In this document: positions 11,961 through 22,375 of the stretch, in pieces
How positions within the stretch are numbered: the stretch's first letter is position 1
Layout of the letters: each line of letters starts with the position of its first letter
Translations under genes and position numbers: made by a program
Notes under the pieces: model-generated
What the model was told of the DNA's origin: nothing
Databases searched by the model: none
Seen by the model: the letters and a program-made list of their open reading frames with translations, nothing else
Source of the DNA: Aquilaria yunnanensis
Lineage: Eukaryota; Streptophyta; Magnoliopsida; Malvales; Thymelaeaceae
Assembly (NCBI GenBank): GCA_039654915.1
Contig: CM077594.1
Coordinates: 92,704,893 to 92,768,892, forward strand
Length of the DNA: 64,000 bases
Direction: 5' to 3'

Positions 11961-14584
11961 TGTGGCAACGTCGGGTTTTCTGGAGTCGCCACCAATCAGT
12001 TTACTTAGGTCGATTGGTCACCTAAAATATGGTCTGCGAGAGTTCGGGGGTTCGGGAGTACGGTTACGTTGAAACAACTTTGTTAAAACGCCCAAAAATT
12101 GGCACCTTAGTTGATTTTAATTTTGTTTTACTTTGCTTTTAAAAAAATTTCAGTTAATTTTCAATCTAGAATTTTTAACTGAATTAATCGGACGTGGATT
12201 TTCGGTAATTAATTTGTATAGAATTTTATACTTCCGAACCATGAACTCTGCCGAGTCATTTGGACACGGAAGATTTTTATTCCGAACCATGGACTCTGCC
12301 GAGTCATTTGGACACGGAATTTGGTGAAAATTTTAATCCATATCGTAAAAATATGGATTTTTATCTTTTTATTTAATTTATTTATTTTGAAAGTTTGATA
12401 TTTTCCAAACCGTAGATCCTGCTGGATCATCCGGATATGGAAATTACTTTAATTAATTGTTAGTTATATAATTATTATTTTTATGGAATTTATTAATACT
12501 AATTTGTAAGTCTTTTGTTTTTAGATTAATAATCTAAAAAATTTATTTTTTATTCTTTATATTTTCTTTTCTTTTCTTTCTTTTCTTTCTTTCTTTTCTT
12601 TCTTTTTGATTTTATCTTTCTTTTAGTTTTATTTTTCCTTTCTTTTCTTTCTTTTCTTTTCTTTTCTTTTTCTTTTCTTTCTTTTCTTTCTTTCTTTTCT
12701 TTTTTTATCTTTTCTTTTTCTTTTCTTTTTCTTTTCTTTCTTTCTTTTCTTTTTTTATCTTTTCTTTTTCTTTTCTTTCTTTTGTTTCTTTCTTTTCTTT
12801 CTTTCTTTTCTTTTTTTATCTTTTTCTTATCTTTCTTATCTTTTTCTTATCTTTCTTTTAGTTTTTTTTTAGTGAAAGTTATTTATTATTTAAATAATTA
12901 TTCAATTTATAAAAGAAAAATAAAAATAATTGGCTTTTTTAAAAAATTATTTTTATTAGGCTTAATAATTAATTAAAAAATAATCTTCTTTTAATTTTCA
13001 TTTATTTATTTAAGTAAGGGTAAAGGTGAATTAAATTAAAAAAAAATTATATAAAGGAAAATTAGTAATAATAAAGTGGGGCTTTTTGGCCATCCACTTT
13101 AAAAATAAATAATAATAAAGGTTAGCAAAGTTAATTAAATTAATTAACAACAATAATAAAAATTAGCCAAGTTTAATTAAATTAATTGATTAACAACAAT
13201 AATAAAAAGTTAGTCAAGTTAATTAAATTAATTAATTAACAACAATAATAAAAAGTTAGTCAAGTTAATTAAATTAATTAATTAACAACAATAATAAAAA
13301 GTTAGTCAAGTTAATTAATTAATTAACAAAAATAATAAAAAATTAGACAAGTTAATTAAATTAATTAACAACAATAATAAAAAGTTAGCCAAGTTAATTA
13401 AATTAATTAATTAACAACAATAATAAAAATTTAATTAATTGTTAACAACAATTATAAAAGTTAGTAATAATGCAAAAATTAAAAGGTTAGTAACAATAAT
13501 AATATTAAAAGTTAGTTGTTAGTAAGTTAATAACAAAAAAAAAGGGTTAGTAATAATAACAAATAAGTAAAACAAGTAAAAATTAAAATAGTTAGGAATT
13601 AATTCTGCAAGAACAAAATAAAAGGTTAGTGACCAAAGTGAAAGAAATTGAAAAATTGAAGGACAAAATGAGAGTTTTACCCTAGATTTTAATTTTTTGA
13701 ATTTCCTGTTAAGAAACGTGACTTCGCGCGCACAGGGAAGGGAGCAGGGAAGGAGGAGGGAGGAAGGAAGAGCAGGTGGCAGCGGCGTGGGCGGCACGGG
13801 ACGAGCGACGGCAGCGTGGGGGAGCGATGGGCGGCGGCGGGACGGCGTGGAGCAGCGTGACAGAGTAAAAGAGAAGAGAGAGAAAGAGAAGGAAGAAGGA
13901 AGAAGATGGTCAATTCGTAAGGAAATAAAATTTGGGAATTTCTGGGCAGAGGGAAGATAAGCTAGGGAATAAGGCTGTAATTTTATCTTTTTTTGAAACG
14001 GAGCTCTAAGCTTTATTTCTATTTTTTTTCTCTGTGTTCAGCACAAAATTTGGGGGGCTATTTATAGAGGAAGTTTGGCTGAACTGTTGATGGATAAATT
14101 AATAAAAAATTTCAAACTTATCTTTTAAATTGGTAAAATGACAATTTTAGTCCTTTACGTCTCTCAGCCTCAGGATAAGTTCCTGAAGCTTCTGATTTTG
14201 ACAATTTTGTCGTTTTCTGTCAATTTAAGCCAAAAACGTCGGCAGGCTCAAAATTTTATGTGACAAACTACCAAATGCTCCTGGAACTTTCAGAATTTGT
14301 CAATTTTGCCTGAAACTTCTCAATTTTGTTATTTTTATCTTGAACTTTTTAATTTTTTGTCATTTTTTTCTGAAATTTTATTTTTATTCCAAACACATAC
14401 ATATTCACACATATATTATTTTAAATCAAATCTTCTCAAAATAAAAATATATTTTAAACTAATTAACATAATTAAAATTTTTTTAGCAATAATAATAATA
14501 ATAATAATAATAATAATTTTTTTAATTAGTTCTTTTTTTAAAAATTTTTTTAAAAAAAAGGCCGGACGAAATTGGGTGTCAACA
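11961..14584 (-). repeat. 3' LTR of the Ogre/Tat-like element (2,624 bp)
   Basis: On the minus strand the LTR starts TGTTGACACCC and ends GACGTTGCCACA. It has a TATA box (CTATAAATAG, plus positions 14058-14067) about 520 bp from the U3 end and an AATAAA about 45 bp further on, so R appears short and U5 about 2 kb. Inside lie a GC-rich stretch (13720-13880), a tandem AT-rich repeat with a period near 56 bp (13110-13440), a 300-bp TTTCTTTTC microsatellite (12560-12860) and a duplicated unit with ACTCTGCCGAGTCATTTGG (12230-12320). Confidence 0.95.
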
Positions 14585-14598
14585 GCTGCCCCCCTTTG
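14585..14598 (-). other. Polypurine tract of the Ogre/Tat-like element
   Basis: On the minus strand GCAAAGGGGGGCAGC runs directly into the LTR start TGTTGACA. This is the expected place and composition for plus-strand DNA priming. Confidence 0.8.
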
Positions 14599-14718
14599 CA
14601 TGCTTCATGGGACATGATGTATGCAAAGTAGTTACCAAATTTCGTCCGTCTTAGCTAGCCATTGAGAACCTTCTCGCCGCCTAAACTATGTGGTTAAGGA
14701 AAATTTTTTTTTTTTTTT

Positions 14719-16440
14719 TAGAGCCTCTGCAATAAGAACTCTCCTATCGTTGAAGGGAAAATTTGATAATTTTGAGGTTAAGGGTCCTACCTTAGAACCT
14801 CGACGATAGGAACTCTCCTATCGCTTGAAGTAAAATTTTGAGGTTAAGGGTCCTACCTTAGAACCTCGACGATAGGAACTCTCCTATCGTTTGAAGGAAA
14901 ATTGATGATTTTGAGGTTAAGGGTCCTACCTTAGAACCTCGACGATAGGAACTCTCCTATCGCTTGAAGTAAAATTGATTGTTTTAAGGTTAAGGGTCCT
15001 ACCTTAGAACCTCGATGATAGGAACTCTCCTATCGTTTGAAGGAAAATTGATGATTTTGAGGTTAAGGGCCCTACCTTAGAACCTCGACGATAGGAACTC
15101 TCCTATCGTTTGAAGTAAAATTGATTGTTTTGAGGTTAAGGGTCCTACCTTAGAACCTCGACGATAGGAACTCTCCTATCATTTGAAGGAAAATTGATGA
15201 TTTTGAGGTTAAGGGTCCTACCTTAGAACCTCGACGATAGGAACTCTCCTATCGTTTGAAGTAAAATTGATTGTTTTGAGGTTAAGGGTCCTACCTTAGA
15301 ACCTCGACGATAGGAACTCTCCTATCGTTTGAAGTAAAATTGATTGTTTTGAGGTTAAGGGTCCTACCTTAGAACCTCGACGATAGGAACTCTCCTATCG
15401 TTTGAAGTAAAATTGATTGTTTTGAGGTTAAGGGTCCTACCTTAGAACCTCGACGATAGGAACTCTCCTATCGTTTGAAGGAAAATTGATGATTTTGAGG
15501 TTAAGGGCCCTACCTTAGAACCTCGACGATAGGAACTCTCCTATCGTTTGAAGTAAAATTGATTGTTTTGAGGTTAAGGGTCCTACCTTAGAACCTCGAC
15601 GATAGGAACTCTCCTATCATTTGAAGGAAAATTGATGATTTTGAGGTTAAGGGTCCTACCTTAGAACCTCGACGATAGGAACTCTCCTATCGTTTGAAGT
15701 AAAATTGATTGTTTTGAGGTTAAGGGTCCTACCTTAGAACCTCGACGATAGGAACTCTCCTATCGTTTGAAGGAAAATTGATGATTTTGAGGTTAAGGGT
15801 CCTACCTTAGAACCTCGACGATAGGAACTCTCCTATCGTTTGAAGTAAAATTGATTGTTTTGAGGTTAAGGGTTCTTCCTTAGAACCTCGACGATAGGAA
15901 CTCTCCTATCGTTTGAAGGAAAATTGATGATTTTGAGGTTAAGGGTCCTACCTTAGAACCTCGACGATAGGAACTCTCCTATCGTTTGAAGTAAAATTGA
16001 TTGTTTTGAGGTTAAGGGTCCTACCTTAGAACCTCGACGATAGGAACTCTCCTATCGTTTGAAGTAAAATTGATGATTTTGAGGTTAAGGGTCCTACCTT
16101 AGAACCTCGACGATAGGAAGTCTCCTATCGTTTGAAGTAAAATTGATTGTTTTGAGGTTAAGGGTCCTACCTTAGAACCTCGATGATAGGAACTCTCCTA
16201 TCGTTTGAAGGAAAATTGATGATTTTGAGGTTAAGGGCCCTACCTTAGAACCTCAACGATAGGAACTCTTCTATCGTTTGAAGGAAAATTGTTTGAATGA
16301 GGTTAAGGGTCCTACCTTAGAACCTCGACGATAGGAACTCTCCTATCGTTTGAAGGAAAATTGATTGTTTTGACAATAGGAACTTTCCTATCATTTGAAA
16401 ATTTGATTGAATGAGGTTAAGGAACTCTCCTTGAACCTCG
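14719..16440. repeat. Tandem array of about 23 copies of a 73-bp hairpin-forming unit
   Basis: Unit starts at 14841, 14914 and 14987 show a 73-bp period. Each unit holds CGATAGGAACTCTCCTATCG, an 8-bp perfect stem with a 4-base loop, and AGGTTAAGGG...CCTTAGAACCT, a second imperfect stem. Copies alternate between two spacer types (GGAAAATTGATGATTTTG and GTAAAATTGATTGTTTTG), which suggests a dimeric higher-order repeat. The array sits just inside the 3' LTR, where Ogre-type elements are known to carry variable tandem repeats. Confidence 0.93.
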
Positions 16441-16955
16441 AGCGAAATTTATATGAAAGCAATTAGAATTGAAATAATTTTCTTCGAAAGTGTGAATTTG
16501 CATAATAGGCGAGTGCGAAACTTTAGACTTCGATAAAATGAGTGAATCTTGATGATGACAATATCGCTAACAAATTATGTAAAGGGAACGGATGTTTGGA
16601 ATCAATATTCAAGGTTCATCTAATATTTTCTTCAGTAAATATAGATTCCCTTGTGAGATATGTCATCCGAATAAGGTTAAAACTTAACTACCCCAAAATG
16701 TTATGCCTAGTAGATCTAATAGGATGCGTCTCAAGAGTAACAAAAATTACTCTTTACTCAACCATTCCAACCTAAAGGCATTGTCCTATGGTTCTAATAT
16801 CAGCATGGACGAAACTATCTTATAAAAAAAGAAATTCCTTGAAAAGAAAAACTGAAACGCGAAAGAAAATGCTGATAATAAAACTAAAGGACAAGAAAAA
16901 CGGATCAGATCGCTTCTTTCTTCCACAATACTTCAACAGGGTGAGTAGAGGACCA
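16441..16955. other. Element interior, no feature recognised
   Basis: Between the hairpin array and the LOG-like stop codon I see no repeat or domain on either strand. On the element strand this would be the 3' untranslated part of the LOG-like transcript. Confidence 0.5.
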
Positions 16956-17585
16956 TTATGGGAGTGAACTGGTCGGGAAAGACTGTCGTGTCCAGTCTAT
17001 CTGAATCATTGCTGGATCTGGTTCAGGAACAAAAGCTTGTATTTTATCTAGCAATTCTTCAGCAGTTGTTGCGGATATTATGATTCGCCGTGCCACTCTT
17101 GATATGAAATTCTTCTGCATAGCATAATCCATAAAAGCTATCAGACCTGTAAAGAAATTGTTAACATTTAAAAGCCCAATGGGTTTCTTATGCAAATTAA
17201 GTTGGGCCATGGAAGCAATTTGAAAGACTTCTCCCAATGTGCCAAAACCACCTGGTAGAGCGATAAAAGCATCAGCATTTAAAAGCATTTGTAACACACG
17301 CTCTTGCAAATTTTTAACCACTAATTCTTCTCCAATCGTGCCCCCAGAAATAAATTTCAGAGGTCCAGGGATAATGCCCAGAACTTGACTTCCTCCTAGA
17401 GATGCTGCTGATGCTACACCTCCCATTAATCCGACACTACCTCCTCCATAAACTAAATGTATTTTTCGCTCAGCTAATACTCTACCCAAATGGTTGGCTG
17501 CGTTTAAATACTCTTCATCTTTTCCAGGAAAAGCCCCAGAAAATACACAAATACTTCGGGATTTACGAGTTGGGGTTTTCTCCAT
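16956..17585 (-). CDS. LOG-like cytokinin riboside 5'-monophosphate phosphoribohydrolase, intronless
   Basis: LOG enzymes release active cytokinin bases from cytokinin nucleotides in the cytosol. I chose the ATG at 17585 (209 residues), because homologues of 210-220 residues start close to the conserved ICVF strand; the frame is also open to an ATG at 17672. Counting from that start, visible motifs are SICVFSGAFPG (11-21), LVYGGGSVGLMG (44-55), R96 and the family signature PGGFGTLGE (111-119, PGGxGTxxE). A Lys that usually follows the Arg and a nearby Glu are replaced (ERVLQM), so activity is uncertain. Plant LOG genes normally have several introns. This one has none and lies inside a retrotransposon in the same sense as the element, so it is probably a captured cDNA. 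No stops interrupt it. Confidence 0.85.
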   Translation of the reverse strand: MEKTPTRKSRSICVFSGAFPGKDEEYLNAANHLGRVLAERKIHLVYGGGSVGLMGGVASAASLGGSQVLGIIPGPLKFISGGTIGEELVVKNLQERVLQMLLNADAFIALPGGFGTLGEVFQIASMAQLNLHKKPIGLLNVNNFFTGLIAFMDYAMQKNFISRVARRIIISATTAEELLDKIQAFVPEPDPAMIQIDWTRQSFPTSSLP

Positions 17586-17613
17586 TCCTATTCTTACCCT
17601 TGTGAGAAAAGAG

Positions 17614-17627
17614 GATATATTTATAGA
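17614..17627 (-). promoter_or_regulatory. TATA-like box upstream of the LOG-like ORF
   Basis: The minus strand reads CTCTATAAATATAT, ending 29 bases before the chosen LOG ATG. It could be a core promoter, but the resulting leader would be almost absent. It may be incidental in AT-rich sequence. Confidence 0.4.
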
Positions 17628-17689
17628 GATGAAGAGATAAGGCAATAATTTTATTTTCAAGAATGGATACATTATTGCCAGCTATTCAC

Positions 17690-18140
17690 AGTAGTCACGA
17701 GTACGACTCTGGTCAGGTATGGGTACACTATCGTTAAAAGAGGAGGAAAATTTTTCAAAATAGCTGCTAGCATGTACAGTAGTCACTACTGTAGCTTACG
17801 TCAGGAGTAGGTACGTGATTGTTGGAAGAGAAGGAAAATTTCAAAAGTGGCAGCTATATACAGTAGTCCGTGTCAGGAGTGGGTATATTATTGCCAAAAG
17901 AGAAGGAAAATTTCGAAAGCGACAGCTAGCATGTACAGTATCGTGACTATGGCTCATGTCAGGAGTGGATACATTATCGCCGAAAGGGGAGGAAAATTTC
18001 AAAAGCGACAGCTAGCACGTACAGTAATCGTGACTTTGGTTCACGTCAGGAGTGGATACATTATTACCAAAAGGGGAGGAAAATTTCAAAAGCGACAGCT
18101 AGCACGTACAGTAATCGTGACTTTGATCCTCGTCTTCCAC
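17690..18140. repeat. About five tandem copies of an 87-bp repeat upstream of LOG
   Basis: The landmark TCAGG recurs at 17714, 17801, 17873, 17959 and 18046. The last units are 86-87 bp apart; earlier ones are shorter or more diverged. Each unit contains GAGGAAAATTTCAAAAGCGACAGCTAGCAC-like sequence and a GTACAGTAATCGTGAC-like stretch. Two units carry TGACG (minus strand), the core of as-1-type plant elements. A related single unit lies at 18890-18975 upstream of the next ORF. Confidence 0.85.
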
Positions 18141-18173
18141 TAGCTTTGCGTCCAGTAATGGCTTCAATGCTTT

Positions 18174-18722
18174 CTACGAATCGGTGATTTGCATCTCATC
18201 TAGCTTTCTCACAAACTGGCAAACAGGGTCGTTTAGAGTCAGATTCCCAAGACTGTAACGATCTCGTTCTTTTTGGAAAATTATCCATAATCCAACAACC
18301 TCAAATTGCACTATTCCGCAAGAATGCGCTTCAAGAACCTCTCGAATATCTTCTAGAGATTCCTTACGCAAGCCATTCTTAATGAATCTTATTCTATCAT
18401 TACGATTTCTGGTGATCACTCCTGGAGAACGACATTTATTGCCGCAAATCCACCATCCACAATTATGACAAACGCCTAGCCTCTTTGCTCTTCTTTTTTT
18501 GGCATAAGCGCTTTTACCAAAGCCGGGCATACGGGGAAAGAACGCTTCTGGAACTTCACCAGCTGAACGAACCTTAGCTTCAATTAGCCACCGCACATTA
18601 TCAGGAATGCCTTTGTGCATAAATACTCTGAATCGTTCACATCTAGCTTGATAAATCTTTTTAAGAACATTTATTGGAAGGGAAGGAAAGTATTTTCGCA
18701 GTGCAGAAAGAGTAGAATCCAT
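18174..18722 (-). CDS. Basic CX2CX4CX3C protein, copy a (182 aa); possible viral NABP-like
   Basis: I do not recognise a plant family with certainty. The 182-residue protein starts MDSTLSALRKYFPSLP, has a basic patch YAKKRRAKR at 73-81 and immediately after it a zinc-knuckle-like C85-x2-C88-x4-C93-x3-C97. RIRFIKNGL follows, and a conserved HSCG lies in the C-terminal third. The order basic patch, GxCxxC, second Cys pair, then F-I-x-x-G resembles the cysteine-rich nucleic-acid-binding proteins of carlavirus-type plant viruses, though the Cys spacing differs. It is about 70% identical to the ORF at 19009-19557, both are uninterrupted, and their flanks are also duplicated. Nucleic-acid binding is an inference. 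Confidence 0.75.
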   Translation of the reverse strand: MDSTLSALRKYFPSLPINVLKKIYQARCERFRVFMHKGIPDNVRWLIEAKVRSAGEVPEAFFPRMPGFGKSAYAKKRRAKRLGVCHNCGWWICGNKCRSPGVITRNRNDRIRFIKNGLRKESLEDIREVLEAHSCGIVQFEVVGLWIIFQKERDRYSLGNLTLNDPVCQFVRKLDEMQITDS

Positions 18723-18840
18723 TGATTAGAGAAGAATTTGAGAGGAGAGGGAATGAATCAGTTATTGTAGGAGACTGGAATAACCGACTTTAGAAGTCAC
18801 GGGGTATCTTATCCGCTGCTTAATCAGAAGGAAGAACACG

Positions 18841-18849
18841 CATTTATAG
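18841..18849 (-). promoter_or_regulatory. TATA-like box upstream of ORF copy a
   Basis: The minus strand reads CTATAAATG about 120 bases upstream of the ATG at 18722. That leaves room for a leader of about 90 bases, most of which is shared with the leader of copy b (including a CGGATA...CGTGACT stretch). A plausible core promoter, not proven. Confidence 0.4.
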
Positions 18850-19008
18850 TGATGAAAAGGGATAACGTGTCAATTACACTTAGGGGAGCAAATACATTAT
18901 TAAAAGAAAAATGGAAAATTTTAAATATGATAAATTGTATGTACAGTAATTGTGACTGTGGCTCACATCTTCCACTGGTTTTACGTCCAGTAACGGTATT
19001 AACGGCTT

Positions 19009-19557
19009 CTATGAGTCGAGGATTTGCTTCCCATCCAGTTTTCTTACAAGCTGGCAAATAGGGTCGTTTAACGTCAGATTCCCGGGACTGTATCGTTCTT
19101 GTTCTTCATGAAAAATGCTCCATAAATCGAGAAGTTCACGTTGCACGGATCCACAAGAATGCGTCTCAAGAGTCAATTGGATATCATCCAATGAGTCCTT
19201 ACTCAGGCCATTCTTAATGAATCGTATTTTATCTTCTCGATTATCAGAGATCATCCCTAAAGAACGACATTTAATATTACAGGTCCAGCGTCCGCATTTA
19301 TGACAGACGCCTAGTCTCCTCGCTCTTCGCTTTTTGGCATAAGAGTTTTTGCCTACACCAGGCATGTGAGACACAAATGCCTCTGGGATTTCACCTGCCA
19401 GACGAACCTTAGCTTCAATTAACCACCACACATCTTCAGGGATTCCTTTATGCATCAGAGCTCTTAATCGTTCACAGCGAACTTGGTAGATCTTTTTGAG
19501 GATGTTCATTGGGAGAGAAGGAAAATATTTTCGCAAGGCAGAAAAAGTAGGATCCAT
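19009..19557 (-). CDS. Basic CX2CX4CX3C protein, copy b (182 aa); paralogue of copy a
   Basis: Starts MDPTFSALRKYFPSLP and has the same length and layout as copy a: YAKKRRARR at 73-81, then C85-x2-C88-x4-C93-x3-C97, KIRFIKNGL, HSCG and a shared C-terminus LTLNDPxCQxVRKLD. I count about 54 differences in 182 residues. Many are conservative and none are stops, which suggests selection on the protein before or after duplication. It lies upstream of copy a on the element strand. The function is unknown; a viral-type nucleic-acid-binding origin is possible. Confidence 0.75.
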   Translation of the reverse strand: MDPTFSALRKYFPSLPMNILKKIYQVRCERLRALMHKGIPEDVWWLIEAKVRLAGEIPEAFVSHMPGVGKNSYAKKRRARRLGVCHKCGRWTCNIKCRSLGMISDNREDKIRFIKNGLSKDSLDDIQLTLETHSCGSVQRELLDLWSIFHEEQERYSPGNLTLNDPICQLVRKLDGKQILDS

Positions 19558-19660
19558 TTTCTAGGAGAAAGTAAAAGAAAGGAGGGAGGAAAGGATCAGT
19601 TATTATGGGCAACTGAGAGAACCGACTTGAGAGTCACGGAGTACCGTATCCGCCGCTTAA

Positions 19661-21240
19661 CCGGAAAAGTGGATCCTACTTTATTTTTGTATCATAGATA
19701 TTTCTTATCTTTGATGTCTCATCAGGCATGACATTGATCCAGTCCTTGATTATTGAATCCATTGTCTGCTTTCGACGACAATATTTCTCGATATCCGCGC
19801 TTATCTTTGACCATAGCTATTTCTTATCTTGGATACCGCTAAGCTGATGTCAATTCTGTCCATCCAGGTGTGGCCTCGATTATTGAATCGATTGCCAGGC
19901 TTTTGACATATTGTCTACCTTATCCTTGAATTCCTGATGCGGGTTGGTCCCGCATATTAGCTGTGTATCCAGTGATAGATTGGTAATAGCTGATGTTATT
20001 GAGATCTCAGCTTATACTGCTGTAACGGTGCGGTGGATGTGTTTCCCATTTAATTCCTATCATGTAAAAGTCATGCATGCATGATGTGAAATGCATGAAT
20101 GCAAAGCATGTGTAATTGATGGTTCTTTTTTTTGTATGGATCTAGTTCTTTATGTCTTTGTTTTACTGGATCCTCTTTGTGATGGCCTTCTTGGACTATC
20201 ATTGAATCTCTTTATGCTTTCCAGCTTTTGTTCGCTGCCTCAAAAGCCCAACTCTTTTCAAAGTCCGCTTTCTTTGACTTGTTCTTGAATTTTGGTCTCA
20301 ATTTCTTTAATGTTCGCCCGCCTCATAATTTATATCTCTTTCGGGTACTCATCCATTGTCATGGATTTGATACCATCAAAGGCTTTACTTTCAATGTCTG
20401 CTTTGCCCCTTTTCTTGTGACCGTGCCGACACTTACTTATTCCCATGTTATAATCTGAATGATTGCTCTTCCTTGAACTCATGTTTTGATCCATAAGACT
20501 TGCCCCCTTGTCTATTGAACTTCTTTGTTGGCAGTACTCCTCTTATGCTTCGTAGAAACTACTTTGCCCCCCTGAATTTGGTGTTTATGTGGATAAAAGT
20601 TATCATCTCATCTTTGATTTAACAGAAGGTTGAGCATTTCTAGGCCTTTGTGATGGTCCTTGATCATGAATTTCTCTTACAAGAACCACATCTTCTTAAA
20701 GAAAGACTCAAGATATCTCCTCACTTTTAAGTCTACATACATTAATGAATAATGGTTTGGCCTTAAAGAAAAACTTTCATCAATTTGCAAAGCTTGACAA
20801 AGTAATTTATGGTCTTTGTTTTTAATTAAAATATCCTGCCATTCTTCCCCTTCCAACTCGAAGACATAAACTGTGCAAGGCAATAAGGTAGAAACATGAT
20901 TCACAAGGATAGCCTTTTAGCTGAATGAAGATGATATCGAGAGGTAACTGTTAGGTGTGAAGAAAATTAAGTTTGAATGTTTTTTTTTTGTTTTGTTTTT
21001 TAGCTGAATGAGAATAATATTAAGAGGTAAATATTAGGTCTGAGTAAAGTTAAGTTTGAGTGGTGTGAAAGAAGGGTCTTTTAACACTACTCGTGAGCAG
21101 TATTAAATAAGGTAGAAACATGGTTCGCAATGATAGCCTTTTAACTGAATGAGGATGTTCGGTTTGAGAAAAGTTAAATTTAAGTGGTGTGGAAGAAGGG
21201 TCTTTTAATACTACTCGTGAGCAAATTTGATTATGGTGAA
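19661..21240. other. Element interior with short repeats, no recognised gene
   Basis: 19740-19920 holds two related copies of a TTGATTATTGAATC.ATTG sequence. 20880-21240 holds two to three copies of a unit with GATAGCCTTTTAACTGAATGA and GAAGAAGGGTCTTTTAA.ACTACTCGTGAG. A 75-codon frame at 20904-20677 (minus) has no recognisable domain. I see no gag, protease, reverse transcriptase or integrase motif here. Confidence 0.5.
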
Positions 21241-21499
21241 AAACTTAATAGTGATGACCTCAACTTGCCACTCTTTCCAGAAAGTTAGACCTCATCTGTT
21301 GCCCCCCAACTATTGTGATCTTTATGCATGCTTGGTTTGAGGGTTGCTTTTGTGTTCTAAACCGCCTTTGCAGGTTTTCAGTCTAGAATCCATAGCTCAC
21401 TTTTTTTTCTTTTTTTTCTTTTGCTCTAGTTTGAGCCATTTTTCCTTTTTTTTTTTTTGTTTTTTTGTTTTTTTTTTTTGTAAGCTATGGTGATGACAT

Positions 21500-21815
21500 A
21501 CTTGATAACTCTCTTGAAGTGAGATGACTCAAGTGGCCTTGCTTGCTCGTGCTTGTTCTTAGTCCTTTTTGGTTTTGAATTTTCCCTTGTTGTCTTTTGA
21601 TGGAAGGGATGAACTTCTTTTTCTTTTTGGAGTTTGTGTTGCAGAGAACCGAGATTATAGCCCTCTTGAAGTGAGATGACTCAAGTGGCTTTACTTGCTC
21701 GTATTTGTTCTCAGTCTCTTTTGATTTTGGATTTGAATTTTCCCTTGTCGTCTTTTGATGGAAGGGATGAATTTCTCTTTCTTTTTGGGAGTTTGTGTTG
21801 CAGAGAACTGAGAAC
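21500..21815. repeat. Tandem duplication, unit about 155 bp
   Basis: CTCTTGAAGTGAGATGACTC, TTTTGATGGAAGGGATGAA and GAGTTTGTGTTGCAGAGAAC each occur twice in the same order, about 155 bp apart. The unit is free of recognisable coding motifs. Confidence 0.85.
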
Positions 21816-22049
21816 ATTTTCTTGTGTTGAGCATTTATGAGAATTGGGAAGCCATTGAAGCCATTTAATATGAGAGCTAACTTCTTTGGAAGCTAACCCC
21901 GGACTTCTTGCAAGGATGTTGATAACCACTGTGAATTCTTTTTTTTTAAGAGTTGGGGTGCAACATATGAAATCATTCTTGCTAGATTTAGTAGTACTTT
22001 CCAAATCACCACTATCAAATCTCCCTTAACTTTTTATTTTCACCCACGA

Positions 22050-22375
22050 GTAGTATCATTTAGAAAGCAAAGTATGATGGCAATAATAGTTAGTGCAATG
22101 GCAAAGATTGAGAGATAGAGGTAAAAATGAAATTTTTGGTAAAAAGTGGTAGAATGTGTAGGTGTAATAATTGAATTAAAAAGTGGTAGAATGCACACAT
22201 AACATCTTTTTGTTGGAGAACAAAAAGAATTACCGGTTGTCAAAAAATAAAGTGTGATAGCAATAATGGATAGTATAATGGCAAAGAGTGTAAAAATGGA
22301 AAGTAGTAGAATGCATGCATTACATCTTTTTGTTGTACCAGAAAAAGAATACCAGGTGTCCATCTAACAAAGACT
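22050..22375. repeat. Imperfect duplication with AGTGGTAGAATG units
   Basis: Two diverged copies carry AAAGTRTGAT.GCAATAAT, AGTRYAATGGCAAAGA, AGTRGTAGAATGCA and TAACATCTTTTTGTTG. The minus-strand reading across them is hydrophobic but has no domain that I know. Confidence 0.6.

Larger units (their letters stand above)
18130..19660. repeat. Tandem duplication of the cysteine-motif ORF with its flanks
   Basis: Blocks 18130-18810 and 18960-19660 match in order: a TTTACGTCCAGTAA-like 3' flank, the 182-codon ORF, a purine-rich GAGAGGAGG-like leader, then AACTGA...CCGACTT...GTCACGG and CCGCTTAA. The duplication therefore includes non-coding flanks, not just the ORF. Confidence 0.8.

Noticed and set aside
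12782..12976. Phe/Ser-rich frame, repeated at 24736-24930
   Set aside because: It is the translation of the TTTCTTTTC microsatellite of the LTR.
13697..13960. Arg/Gly-rich 87-codon frame, also present at 25650-25913
   Set aside because: It lies in the purine-rich, GC-rich part of both LTRs on the strand opposite to the element. Composition explains it.
14719..16440. Regular repeats that might suggest a CRISPR array
   Set aside because: Whole 73-bp units are repeated without unique spacers, and the setting is a plant retrotransposon. It is a tandem satellite-like array.
18824..19057. 77-codon minus-strand frame starting in the end of ORF copy b
   Set aside because: It reads the copy b C-terminal and 3' flank in another frame and has no conserved counterpart after copy a.
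22040..22363. 107-codon minus-strand frame with membrane-like segments
   Set aside because: It spans an imperfect tandem duplication and repeats itself. It is more likely repeat-derived than a protein.
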